Positions 11,153-19,001 of a stretch of DNA of 64,000 nucleotides are shown piece after piece. The notes under the pieces are model-generated. The model made no database searches, was not told the origin of the DNA, and saw only the letters and a program-made list of their open reading frames with translations. The DNA comes from Clostridiales bacterium. GTDB taxonomy: Bacteria; Bacillota; Clostridia; Oscillospirales; CAG-382. The stretch spans positions 311 through 64,310 of the forward strand of contig DMMZ01000043.1 of NCBI GenBank assembly GCA_003452915.1. The letters run 5' to 3'. Every line of letters starts with the position of its first letter. The first letter of the stretch is position 1. Position numbers and translations under genes: made by a program.

Positions 11153-12160
11153 TTATAAAAGTTCAATGCCAGCTTCTGAGCAAATTTGCTTTGTTTCGCT
11201 GTCCCAGACTGATACCTGCACCTCACCAATGTGAGCTTTTTCAAGAAGCAACATACAGAATCTTGATTGCCCTATACCGCCGCCGATTGAAAGAGGAAGT
11301 GTTCCGTCTAAAAGTAAGCTGTGGAACATCATTTTCTTTCTGTCCTCAGCACCAGCTTCTGCAAGCTGAGATTCAAGCGAAGCTTTGTCAACACTAATAC
11401 CCATTGAGGATACTTCGTAAGCAATACCGAGTAGATCGTTCCAGAAAACAATATCACCGTTAAGAGTCCAATCGTCATAGTCAGGAGCGCGTCCGTCATG
11501 TTTGACACCGGACTTAAGCAATCCGCCAATCTTCATAATAAAGGTTGTCTTGTGTGTTTTTACAAAAGCATTTTCTCTTTCTTTCGGAGAAAGTTCGGGA
11601 TAAATATCCTCAAGCTCTTGTGTAGTTACAAAGGTTACATCTTCCGAAAGTTTTACTTTAAGTTGTGGGTAAAGTCCGTTAATATAAGCATTTGTTTCAC
11701 ACATGGCTTTAACTTCTGCTTTTACAACCGATTTTATAAATTCGATAGTGCGTTGTTCTGCAGTTATAACCTTTTCCCAGTCCCACTGATCAACATAAAT
11801 GGAATGCAGGTTATCCATTTCTTCATCTCTGCGGACAGCGTTCATATCGGTATAAAGTCCCTCGCCTATTGGGAAGCCGTATTTGTATAAAGCATATCGT
11901 TTCCATTTTGCGAGAGAATGTACAATCGCGCCATCTGTGCCGGAATCTTTTATATCGAACATAACCGCTCTTTCGGTGCCGTTAAGGTCGTCATTAAGAC
12001 CGGTCGATGGTTCAACAAACAGCGGCGCTGATACTCTTTTTAAATTAAGAGCCGCACCCAATCTGTCTTCGAAGTTTCTTTTGATCATTCCAATTGCTGT
12101 TTGTGTTTCATACAGCGACAGAGCTGATTTGTATCTCTGCGGAATATAGGTTTTGCTCAT
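11153..12160 (-). CDS. asnA: Aspartate-ammonia ligase
   Basis: Makes asparagine from aspartate, ammonia and ATP; AsnA-type, related to class II aminoacyl-tRNA synthetases. The 335 residues begin MSKTYIPQRYKSALS and contain VSAPLFVEPSTGLNDDLNG, AVMFDIKD, HSIYVDQWDWEKVI and the C-terminal class II motif GGGIGQSRFCMLLL. Start at 12160 follows AGGAAAGG; an in-frame upstream TTG exists in the leader but lies inside a hairpin. First gene of an asnA-glnN unit with a strong promoter and a structured leader (see 12168-12375). Confidence 0.96.
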   Translation of the reverse strand: MSKTYIPQRYKSALSLYETQTAIGMIKRNFEDRLGAALNLKRVSAPLFVEPSTGLNDDLNGTERAVMFDIKDSGTDGAIVHSLAKWKRYALYKYGFPIGEGLYTDMNAVRRDEEMDNLHSIYVDQWDWEKVITAEQRTIEFIKSVVKAEVKAMCETNAYINGLYPQLKVKLSEDVTFVTTQELEDIYPELSPKERENAFVKTHKTTFIMKIGGLLKSGVKHDGRAPDYDDWTLNGDIVFWNDLLGIAYEVSSMGISVDKASLESQLAEAGAEDRKKMMFHSLLLDGTLPLSIGGGIGQSRFCMLLLEKAHIGEVQVSVWDSETKQICSEAGIELL

Positions 12161-12167
12161 TTTTTTA

Positions 12168-12252
12168 CCTTTCCTTTCCTCGGCGTTTTTGCCGAAATCG
12201 GGAGTTGTGCCGCAATGCACAATCCCTTGTTTGAAAGTTTCTACTTTCAAAC
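12168..12252 (-). repeat. Structured leader element, family 2, copy a (before asnA)
   Basis: On the minus strand: hairpin TTTGAAAG/CTTTCAAA, hairpin TTGTGC/GCACAA, hairpin GGC-AAAAA-GCC, then the ribosome-binding module GAGGAAAGGAA, ending 7 bases before the asnA ATG. The same order of elements precedes the oppD-like gene (29991-30140), and a shortened form precedes the gene at 45840. Confidence 0.6.
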
Positions 12253-12296
12253 TTTACATCGCTTAAATATTTTATTTTGTTAGCTACATATAGAAT

Positions 12297-12337
12297 AAAG
12301 GCACTGCGGGTTTATATGCCCACAGCGCCTTTGCTGT
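12297..12337 (-). promoter_or_regulatory. Hexaloop hairpin overlapping a terminator-like hairpin at the 5' end of the asnA transcript
   Basis: On the minus strand the predicted RNA begins with ACAGC-AAAGGC-GCUGU (12322-12337): a 5-bp stem with a six-base loop having A at position 1 and G at position 4, the known ANTAR recognition pattern. Its 3' half is also the 5' arm of a longer hairpin (12297-12332, AAAGGC.CTG.GGG pairing with CCC.CAG.GCCTTT), so the two folds exclude each other. The U-run after the long hairpin is weak. Confidence 0.6.
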
Positions 12338-12346
12338 ATGCAGAGC

Positions 12347-12375
12347 ATTATAATCCGCATTTTGCCATTTGTCAA
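12347..12375 (-). promoter_or_regulatory. Consensus sigma-A promoter of asnA-glnN
   Basis: On the minus strand: TTGACA (12370-12375), 17-base spacer, TATAAT (12347-12352). A perfect consensus. The expected start point lies at the foot of the hexaloop hairpin. Confidence 0.85.
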
Positions 12376-12426
12376 TACCTTTTTTAAAAAAATATTTTTA
12401 TTTACATTTCGTTACGACAAAAAGGG

Positions 12427-12454
12427 TTGACAAACCTCATTTTACGTGTATAAT
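12427..12454 (+). promoter_or_regulatory. Consensus sigma-A promoter of the glutamate synthase operon
   Basis: TTGACA (12427-12432), 16-base spacer, TATAAT (12449-12454). It diverges from the asnA promoter, with about 50 bases between the two -35 boxes. The expected start near 12461 is at the foot of the AAAGGT hexaloop hairpin. Confidence 0.85.
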
Positions 12455-12462
12455 GTACTCAA

Positions 12463-12529
12463 AGACAAAGGTGTCTGACATAATGTGCAGGAAGTATAAT
12501 TTCTGTGCAGTTTGTCGGACGCTTTTTTT
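12463..12529 (+). promoter_or_regulatory. Hexaloop hairpin overlapping an intrinsic terminator in the gltB leader
   Basis: AGAC-AAAGGT-GTCT (12463-12476) forms a 4-bp stem with a hexaloop that has A1 and G4. Its 3' side overlaps GTGTCTGACA (12471-12480), which pairs with TGTCGGACGC (12513-12522) followed by seven T: a good intrinsic terminator located before the gene. The two folds are mutually exclusive, the layout expected for ANTAR antitermination. I could not find a second hexaloop with A1/G4. Confidence 0.7.
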
Positions 12530-12569
12530 ATTTAGTCTATATTCTATATTATTTAGGAGTAAGAAGAGT

Positions 12570-13670
12570 ATGCTTAAAGAAGGATTTAACGGATATAGAA
12601 TACCTGCAGGGTGTGCGATCTCGGGTATTTTTTCTAAAGAAGGAAAACGAATAAGTGGCGAAAAAATTATAAAATCTATTGGGTTAATGAGAGAACGTTC
12701 AAACGGTCTGGGCGGTGGATTTGCAGGTTATGGAATCTATCCGGATTATAAGGATTTGTATGCGTTTCATGTATTTTATGATACACCAAAAGCAAAAGAT
12801 GAATGCGAAAAGTTCCTCGACAAGCATTTTGATGTTATAAATCTTTCAAAGATACCGACTAAAAAAATAAAAACAATTACAAACGAGCCGCTTATCTGGC
12901 GTTATTTTGTAAAGCCACTGCCGACAAAGCTTGCTGATAGTCAGCTTGACGAGGATGAGTTTACCGCTCGTTCGGTAATCAGGGTAAACACGACTATTGA
13001 GGGAGCGTACATATTTTCCAGCGGAAAGAACATGGGCGTTTTCAAAGCAGTTAGTTACCCCGAGGATGTCGGTGAATTTTATAATCTAAGTCAATACGAG
13101 GGTTATTGCTGGACCGCACATGGCAGATATCCTACAAACACTCCCGGCTGGTGGGGCGGAGCACATCCCTTTGCTTTGCTTGACCTTTCAATAGTGCATA
13201 ACGGTGAGATTTCGTCTTATGACGCAAACCGTCGTTTTATAGAGATGTATGGATATAAATGTACGCTTTTAACCGATACTGAGGTTATTACTTATATTGT
13301 AGATTATCTTTGCCGCAGACAGGGGCTTTCAATGAAAGAAACAGCAGAAGTAATTGCCGCTCCGTTCTGGACTACGATCGATAAAAAGAACGAGAAGGAT
13401 AAAGAGAGATTAACTTATCTACGCAATACCTTTGCAAGCCTGTTGATTACAGGACCTTTTTCAATACTTGTAGGTTTTACAGGCGGAATCATGGCACTAA
13501 ACGATAGATTAAAGTTGCGTTCAATGGTTGTCGGAGAAAAAGATGATACCGTTTATATCGCCAGTGAAGAGAGTGCAATCAGGCTGATACAACCTGATTT
13601 GGACAAAATATACGCACCAAAAGGCGGAGAACCGATTATATACACCTTTAATGATGGTGTAACTCTTTAA
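12570..13670 (+). CDS. Glutamate synthase, glutamine amidotransferase (domain 1) subunit
   Basis: Hydrolyses glutamine and passes ammonia to the FMN subunit. It is the class II (Ntn) amidotransferase domain of GOGAT as a stand-alone 366-residue protein, the split form known from archaea and clostridia. The start MLKEGFNGYRIPAGC at 12570 follows AGGAG (12555-12559); Cys15 in GCAISG is the likely nucleophile, implying removal of a short propeptide. Other class II marks are AHGRYPTNTPGWWGGAHPF and VHNGEISSYDANRRF. First gene of a seven-gene nitrogen operon ending with the ANTAR regulator at 19002. Confidence 0.9.
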   Translation: MLKEGFNGYRIPAGCAISGIFSKEGKRISGEKIIKSIGLMRERSNGLGGGFAGYGIYPDYKDLYAFHVFYDTPKAKDECEKFLDKHFDVINLSKIPTKKIKTITNEPLIWRYFVKPLPTKLADSQLDEDEFTARSVIRVNTTIEGAYIFSSGKNMGVFKAVSYPEDVGEFYNLSQYEGYCWTAHGRYPTNTPGWWGGAHPFALLDLSIVHNGEISSYDANRRFIEMYGYKCTLLTDTEVITYIVDYLCRRQGLSMKETAEVIAAPFWTTIDKKNEKDKERLTYLRNTFASLLITGPFSILVGFTGGIMALNDRLKLRSMVVGEKDDTVYIASEESAIRLIQPDLDKIYAPKGGEPIIYTFNDGVTL

Positions 13671-13751
13671 GAAAAGAAATGATAGGTTGAAAGTTTTTAA
13701 ACGTAAAAAGAATAGAGTTACTTTATTAATGACTACACATTCTCCCAAAAG

Positions 13752-13819
13752 CCATTTTCCAACGACAAATGGCGGTTGGATTATAGATTTTATTTTTATA
13801 TTTGTCGTTGGAGAAATGG
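13752..13819 (+). repeat. Structured leader repeat, family 1, copy A (before glutamate synthase FMN subunit)
   Basis: Inverted repeat with arms starting CCATTTTCCAACGACAAAT and ending TTTGTCGTTGGAGAAATGG, separated by an AT-rich centre. The right arm contains the GGAG ribosome-binding site and ends 7 bases before the ATG at 13827. An alternative short hairpin CCATTT/AAATGG within the left arm would free the right arm. Copies B (46271-46332) and C (62647-62708, minus) share sequence, orientation and distance to the start. Confidence 0.8.
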
Positions 13820-13826
13820 ATTTTTT

Positions 13827-15332
13827 ATGCCAATCGATTTTATATATCCAGAATACGAAATAGCAAGAAATAAAGACCGTTGTATAGCCTGTCGCGTTTG
13901 TGAAAGACAATGTGCAAACGAGGTACATAAATATGATCAGGAACTTAAAATGATGGTTGCAGATGATATAAAATGTGTCGACTGTCAGCGTTGCGTTTCG
14001 CTTTGCCCTACAAGAGCATTAAAAATTGTAAAGACCGATAATACATATAAACAAAACGCCCACTGGAAGGGCAGTATTATTTCAGAGGTTTACCGTCAGG
14101 CAGGAAGCGGCGGTGTGCTGCTTTCTTCAATGGGTAATCCTCTCGACCTGCCAATTTATTGGGATAAGATTCTTATAAATGCATCACAGGTAACAAACCC
14201 CTCTATTGACCCATTAAGAGAACCGATGGAAACAAAAACCTATCTCGGTCAGCGTCCTAATAAGATAGAGCGTGATAAGGACGGTAACATTGTCAATAAC
14301 TTAACACCTCAGCTTGAATTAAGTACGCCGATTATGTTCTCGGCAATGTCATACGGATCAATAAGCTATAACGCACACGAGAGTCTTGCAAGAGCTGCTA
14401 CCGAGCTTGGTATCTACTACAATACAGGTGAAGGCGGACTGCACGAGGGTTTTTATAAATACGGTGCAAACACTATAGTTCAGGTTGCTTCGGGACGTTT
14501 CGGAGTTCATAAAGATTATTTAAACGCAGGTGCTGCAGTTGAAATAAAAATGGGACAGGGTGCAAAACCCGGTATCGGCGGACATCTTCCCGGCGCAAAG
14601 ATTGTCGGTGATGTTTCAAGAACAAGAATGATTCCCGAAGGCTCAGATGCGATTTCACCTGCTCCTCACCACGATATTTATTCAATTGAAGATCTTCATC
14701 AATTAGTTATGTCTCTCAAAGAAGCAACAAATTATACCAAGCCTGTTATAGTAAAAATCGCAGCGGTGCATAATGTTGCGGCAATAGCTTCAGGTATTGC
14801 ACGAAGTGGTGCCGATATTATTTCAATTGACGGCTTCAGAGGCGGCACAGGTGCTGCTCCCACAAGAATAAGAGATAATGTAGGTATTCCGATCGAACTT
14901 GCACTTGCAAGTGTTGACAAGCGGCTCAGAGACGAGGGAATAAGAAACAATGTTTCTATAGTCGTTGGCGGTTCTGTAAGAAGCAGTGCTGATGTTGTAA
15001 AAGCAATTGCTCTCGGTGCGGATGCGGTTTATATTGCAACAAGTGCACTTTTGGCACTCGGCTGTCACCTTTGCAGAAGCTGCCATGAAGGCAGATGCAA
15101 CTGGGGTATAGCAACACAACGTCCTGATTTAGTAAAACGACTTAACCCCGAAATAGGTTATAAACGACTGGTAAATCTTGTTTCTGCCTGGACACATGAA
15201 ATTAAAGAAATGATGGGCGGAATGGGCATTAACTCAATAGAAGCACTTAAGGGTAATCGACTTATGCTCAGAGGTGTGGGACTTAACGAGAAGGAGCTTG
15301 AAATTCTTGGCATCCTTCACGCAGGGGAATAG
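13827..15332 (+). CDS. gltB: Glutamate synthase, FMN/Fe-S (domain 2) subunit with N-terminal ferredoxin domain
   Basis: Central catalytic subunit: combines ammonia and 2-oxoglutarate and reduces the adduct to glutamate on FMN. Of 501 residues the first 75 hold two [4Fe-4S] motifs (CIACRVCERQC and CVDCQRCVSLCP); the rest is the GOGAT FMN barrel with GQGAKPGIGGHLPG, GGTGAAPTRIRDNVGIP and the cluster motif CHLCRSCHEGRCNWG. This is the archaeal-type arrangement. Start ATG 13827 lies 7 bases after leader repeat copy A; an in-frame TTG at 13776 is inside that repeat and is less likely. Confidence 0.93.
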   Translation: MPIDFIYPEYEIARNKDRCIACRVCERQCANEVHKYDQELKMMVADDIKCVDCQRCVSLCPTRALKIVKTDNTYKQNAHWKGSIISEVYRQAGSGGVLLSSMGNPLDLPIYWDKILINASQVTNPSIDPLREPMETKTYLGQRPNKIERDKDGNIVNNLTPQLELSTPIMFSAMSYGSISYNAHESLARAATELGIYYNTGEGGLHEGFYKYGANTIVQVASGRFGVHKDYLNAGAAVEIKMGQGAKPGIGGHLPGAKIVGDVSRTRMIPEGSDAISPAPHHDIYSIEDLHQLVMSLKEATNYTKPVIVKIAAVHNVAAIASGIARSGADIISIDGFRGGTGAAPTRIRDNVGIPIELALASVDKRLRDEGIRNNVSIVVGGSVRSSADVVKAIALGADAVYIATSALLALGCHLCRSCHEGRCNWGIATQRPDLVKRLNPEIGYKRLVNLVSAWTHEIKEMMGGMGINSIEALKGNRLMLRGVGLNEKELEILGILHAGE

Positions 15333-15345
15333 GTTTGGTGAATAT

Positions 15346-15789
15346 ATGAAACGAATTATAGTCAACGAAAAATGGTGTCTAGGATGCCATCTTTGCGAGT
15401 ACAATTGTGCTTTTGCAAATTCGGCAGGAAGTAAAAAAACACCTAACGATATGGTAAAAGCATTAAAAGATATTGTTATAAACCCCAGAATTAAGATTGA
15501 GGAAAAGGGCGACATCTGCTTTGCAGTTTCCTGCCGTCATTGTAAAGAGCCGTTATGTGTTAAGAGCTGTATCGCAGGGGCTTTAACTAAGGTTGATGAA
15601 ATTATCCGTATTGACAAAGAAAAATGCGTCGAATGTCATACCTGTGTTCTTGTTTGCCCATACGGAGCAATAATGCCAAGCAACGAGGGTGTTATGCAAA
15701 AATGTGAGCTTTGTGTTCAGAACGCTGACGGTCAACCTTTTTGCGTTAAAGGCTGCCCCAATAAAGCTATAGAGTACAAGGAGATATAA
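15346..15789 (+). CDS. Four-cluster ferredoxin-like electron-transfer subunit of the glutamate synthase
   Basis: A 147-residue iron-sulfur protein with four cysteine groups: CLGCHLCEYNC, CRHCKEPLCVKSC, CVECHTCVLVCP and CELCVQNADGQPFCVKGCP, as in DMSO-reductase/HycB-like electron carriers. It stands 13 bases after the FMN subunit and 3 bases before the FAD oxidoreductase, so it probably wires NAD(P)H oxidation to the FMN subunit. Start MKRIIVNEKW at 15346; an earlier start would overlap the preceding gene. No enzymatic residues of its own are seen. Confidence 0.85.
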   Translation: MKRIIVNEKWCLGCHLCEYNCAFANSAGSKKTPNDMVKALKDIVINPRIKIEEKGDICFAVSCRHCKEPLCVKSCIAGALTKVDEIIRIDKEKCVECHTCVLVCPYGAIMPSNEGVMQKCELCVQNADGQPFCVKGCPNKAIEYKEI

Positions 15790-15792
15790 TAT

Positions 15793-17028
15793 ATGAAATA
15801 TGTAATTATAGGTAACTCAGCGGCGGCAATAGGTTGTATTGAGGGTATAAGAAGCGTTGATTCCGAGGGAAGCATAACTGTTATATCAAAAGAAACACAG
15901 CATACATATTCAAGACCGCTCATATCATATCTCTTACTTGGCAAAACTGACCTTGAGAGAATGAAATACCGTCCAAACAGCTTTTACGAGGACAAAAACT
16001 GCAAAGTAATGTTTGGTACAACTGTTAAGAAAATACTTCCGAACGAAAAAGAAATGCTTTTAGATAACGGTGAGAGCGTTAAATACGACAAATTGCTTGT
16101 TGCAACAGGCTCAAACCCTTTTGTACCTCCGATAGAGGGTGTAAGCTCAGCAAAGAGTGTGCATACCTTTATGTCGCTGGACGACGCTCTTGCTCTGAAA
16201 AAAGATTTAACCTCCGAAAGCAGAGTTATAATTCTCGGCGGTGGTCTTATCGGTTTGAAATGTGCAGAGGGTATATTAAATTCTGTTAAGAAAATTACCG
16301 TGATTGATATGGCGGACAGGATTCTACCCAGTATTCTTGATTCCGAAGGTTCGTCAATTATTCAAAAGCACCTTGAAAACAAAGGTGTAGAATTCCTGCT
16401 TGGTAACAGTATTACAAAGATTGACGGACAAAAAGCGTTATTAAAAAGCGGCGAAGAGATAGAGTTCGATAACCTTGTAATTGCTGTCGGTGTACGTGCC
16501 AATACTTCACTTGTATCAGAAGCAGGCGGAAAAGTAAACAGAGGTATTTATACTGATTTGTATTGCTGTACTGATTTACCCGATGTTTTTGCAGCAGGTG
16601 ATTGCAGTGAAAGCTACGATATTACAATAGAACAGGTCAGAGTTCTTGCATTGTTACCAAACGCATATATGCAGGGCGAGGTTGCCGGTATCAATATGGC
16701 AGGTGGCAAAACATTGTACGACCATGCAATACCGATGAATGCAATCGGCTTTTTCGGTCTACATATAATTTCGGCAGGCAGCTATGAAGGTGAATGTTAT
16801 ACAGATGTAAAAGGTAATAATTATAAAAAGTTATTTTATAAAGATAATAGGCTTATGGGGTATATTCTTATCGGTGATGTTGCCAGAGCAGGAATATATA
16901 CCTCTCTAATCCGTGAGAAGACACCGCTTGACAGTATAGACTTTGAACTAATCAAAGATAAACCACAGCTTATGGCGTTTACGCAAAAAGACAGAGCAGC
17001 TTTACTGATTAAAGAAGCTCTACATTAA
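15793..17028 (+). CDS. FAD/NAD(P)-dependent oxidoreductase, reductase subunit of the split glutamate synthase
   Basis: Pyridine-nucleotide disulfide-oxidoreductase fold, 411 residues: FAD-binding IIGNSAAAIGCIEGI at the N-terminus, a second Rossmann motif IILGGGLIGLKCAEG near residue 150, and the FAD motif VFAAGDCSES near 265. Looks like rubredoxin/NADH oxidase-type reductases rather than the beta subunit of bacterial GOGAT. Context suggests it feeds electrons from NAD(P)H through the ferredoxin-like protein to the FMN subunit. Confidence 0.85.
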   Translation: MKYVIIGNSAAAIGCIEGIRSVDSEGSITVISKETQHTYSRPLISYLLLGKTDLERMKYRPNSFYEDKNCKVMFGTTVKKILPNEKEMLLDNGESVKYDKLLVATGSNPFVPPIEGVSSAKSVHTFMSLDDALALKKDLTSESRVIILGGGLIGLKCAEGILNSVKKITVIDMADRILPSILDSEGSSIIQKHLENKGVEFLLGNSITKIDGQKALLKSGEEIEFDNLVIAVGVRANTSLVSEAGGKVNRGIYTDLYCCTDLPDVFAAGDCSESYDITIEQVRVLALLPNAYMQGEVAGINMAGGKTLYDHAIPMNAIGFFGLHIISAGSYEGECYTDVKGNNYKKLFYKDNRLMGYILIGDVARAGIYTSLIREKTPLDSIDFELIKDKPQLMAFTQKDRAALLIKEALH

Positions 17029-17053
17029 TTTTAGAATAGGAGGAATAACATAT

Positions 17054-17701
17054 ATGGAAAGAAGTTGTATGGGAGAAAGATACCTTGGCTGCGGAAGCAA
17101 GGGCGAAGAAATTATACTTAACGGAACTCCCGGAAACGCACTCGGTGCTTATCTTGACGGCTCAAATATTGTTGTAAACGGAAACGCACAGGATGCTATG
17201 GGCGACACCATGAACGCAGGCAGCATAACTGTTCACGGCGGCACTGGTGATGCGTGCGGATATGCAATGCGTGGCGGAGAAATCTATGTACGTGACAGCG
17301 TAGGCTACCGTGCGGGAATCCACATGAAAGCATATAAAGAAAAGCTCCCTGTGCTTGTTATTGGAGGCAGAGCAGGCAGTTTTCTGGGCGAATATCAAGC
17401 AGGAGGACTTATTATAGTGCTTGGTCTTGGCTTTGAGGGTAAAGGCGTAGTAGGTTATTTTTGCGGAACAGGTATGCACGGCGGCAAAATTTATCTCCGC
17501 ACCGACACCGAACCTCAGGATTTGCCCGAGCAGGTAATGGTCAGCGAAGCAACAGAAGAAGATATGCAGGCAATAGACAGGTATATAAATTCCTATTGTG
17601 ATAAGTTTAATGTTGAAAAATCTGTTATCGAAAACAGCAAATTTTATGTATTAACACCAAATACTAAAAATCCTTATAAAAGACTTTACTGTTATAATTA
17701 A
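17054..17701 (+). CDS. Glutamate synthase GXGXG (domain 3) subunit
   Basis: Structural right-handed beta-helix domain that packs between the amidotransferase and FMN domains of GOGAT, here a separate 215-residue protein. Repeats of the type NGTPGNALGAYL, NGNAQDAMGDTMNAG and HGGTGDACGYAMRGG give the regular G-x-x-G pattern. AGGAGG-like site just before the ATG at 17054. With the four genes upstream it completes a five-piece glutamate synthase. Confidence 0.9.
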   Translation: MERSCMGERYLGCGSKGEEIILNGTPGNALGAYLDGSNIVVNGNAQDAMGDTMNAGSITVHGGTGDACGYAMRGGEIYVRDSVGYRAGIHMKAYKEKLPVLVIGGRAGSFLGEYQAGGLIIVLGLGFEGKGVVGYFCGTGMHGGKIYLRTDTEPQDLPEQVMVSEATEEDMQAIDRYINSYCDKFNVEKSVIENSKFYVLTPNTKNPYKRLYCYN

Positions 17702-17757
17702 ATAGTGTATAATAAAATCTATTAATTATAAAATAATGTGGGAAAGGGATAATAGAT

Positions 17758-18990
17758 ATGTTTTTTACCGAAAACGAGGTTATGCAGTTCATAACAGAAA
17801 ACGATGTTAAGTTTATCCGACTTTCCTACAACGATATTTACGGTACTCAGAAAAATGTTTCTATAATGCCGTCCGAACTTGGACGTGCTTTCAAGAGTGG
17901 AATATCCTTCGATGCGTCTGCTGTGCTGGGGTTTGGCGACGAGGTAAGATCGGATTTATTTCTTTATCCCGATCCGTCAACCCTTGCTCTTTTACCCTGG
18001 CGTCCTTCACACGGCAGAGTTGTTAGATTTTTCTGCGACATAAAGCATCCTGACGGCATTATTTTTGAGCTTGACAGCCGTAATATATTAAAAAATGCTA
18101 TTTTCTACGCCGAAGAACGCGGATATAAGATTAGCTTCGGTGCAGAATGTGAGTTTTATCTTTTTAAATGCGATGCTGATGGTAATCCAACAGATATTCC
18201 TTTTGATAACGCCGGTTATATGGATGTTTCTCCGCTTGACAGAGGAGAGAATGTCCGTCGTGAAATCTGTCTGACTCTTGAGGATATGGGAATTACCCCA
18301 GAGGCATCTCATCATGAGGAAGGTCCAGGACAAAACGAAATAGATTTTAAATACAGTGAACCTTTAATATCAGCAGATAACGTAACCACCTTTAAATGGG
18401 TGGTTAGAACTGTTGCGTCAAGAAACGGATTATATGCAACCTTTGACCCAAAACCAATATTAAATCGCAGTGGCAATGGTTTTCATATAAATATGTCTCC
18501 CAAACGTATAAATGGAATAACCGAACCTGACGTTTTTAATTACTTTATGGCAGGCGTTCTTGACAGAGCAATAGAAATCAGTGCCTTTTTAAATCCTACC
18601 GAGGGTTCATATAAACGTTTAGGCGAATATAAAGCGCCCAAATACGTTACATGGTCAGAGCAAAACCGCTCACAGCTTATCAGAATACCTGCTGGGGAAA
18701 ATGAATACAAACGCATTGAGCTGCGTTCACCCGATTGCAGCGCAAATCATTATATTGCTTATGCACTTCTTATTTATGCAGGTATAGAAGGTATAGATAA
18801 TAAAAAGATTCCAGCAGAATCTGTAAATTTGAATCTTTACAAAGCAGAGCCTTCTGTAACTAATAAACTGCAAAAACTCCCCTCAAGCCTGAAAGAAGCA
18901 ATAGAAATAGCCGATAAAAGTGATTTTATAAATAAATTTATTCCTAAGCGTGTTACCGAAGCGTATAAATTGCTGATCGGCAGAGAATAG
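17758..18990 (+). CDS. glnA: Glutamine synthetase, type I family (short, with altered phosphate-binding motif)
   Basis: At 410 residues it is shorter than usual GSI (about 440-470). Visible: beta-grasp N-domain with the Trp/Asp region YNDIYGTQKNV, metal-binding GAECEFYL (E130, E132), the HHEEGPGQNEIDF glutamate loop and SGNGFHIN at 238-245. In canonical GSI this last motif reads G-x-G-M-H-x-H; here the second His is Asn. The Tyr adenylylation region of GSI-beta is not evident. It lies between the glutamate synthase and the ANTAR regulator; a glnA-nitR pair is known in Clostridium saccharobutylicum. True glutamine synthesis versus a sensor or gamma-glutamyl ligase role is open. Confidence 0.85.
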   Translation: MFFTENEVMQFITENDVKFIRLSYNDIYGTQKNVSIMPSELGRAFKSGISFDASAVLGFGDEVRSDLFLYPDPSTLALLPWRPSHGRVVRFFCDIKHPDGIIFELDSRNILKNAIFYAEERGYKISFGAECEFYLFKCDADGNPTDIPFDNAGYMDVSPLDRGENVRREICLTLEDMGITPEASHHEEGPGQNEIDFKYSEPLISADNVTTFKWVVRTVASRNGLYATFDPKPILNRSGNGFHINMSPKRINGITEPDVFNYFMAGVLDRAIEISAFLNPTEGSYKRLGEYKAPKYVTWSEQNRSQLIRIPAGENEYKRIELRSPDCSANHYIAYALLIYAGIEGIDNKKIPAESVNLNLYKAEPSVTNKLQKLPSSLKEAIEIADKSDFINKFIPKRVTEAYKLLIGRE

Positions 18991-19001
18991 GGGTGGCGGG
19001 T

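Noticed and set aside
12161..12346. T-box riboswitch before asnA
   Set aside because: asnA is often T-box controlled, but I find no conserved T-box sequence with the GGTGG bulge; the leader fits the hexaloop/terminator and family 2 hairpins instead.
12471..12522. Second ANTAR hexaloop in the glt leader
   Set aside because: The inner hairpin CAGGAA-GTATAA-TTTCTG has a six-base loop but with G at position 1 and T at position 4 rather than A1/G4, so it does not meet the motif.
12369..12569. Long in-frame N-terminal extension of the glutamate synthase amidotransferase gene
   Set aside because: It would start upstream of the promoter and run through the terminator-like leader; ATG 12570 has a proper AGGAG and gives the expected Cys15 position.
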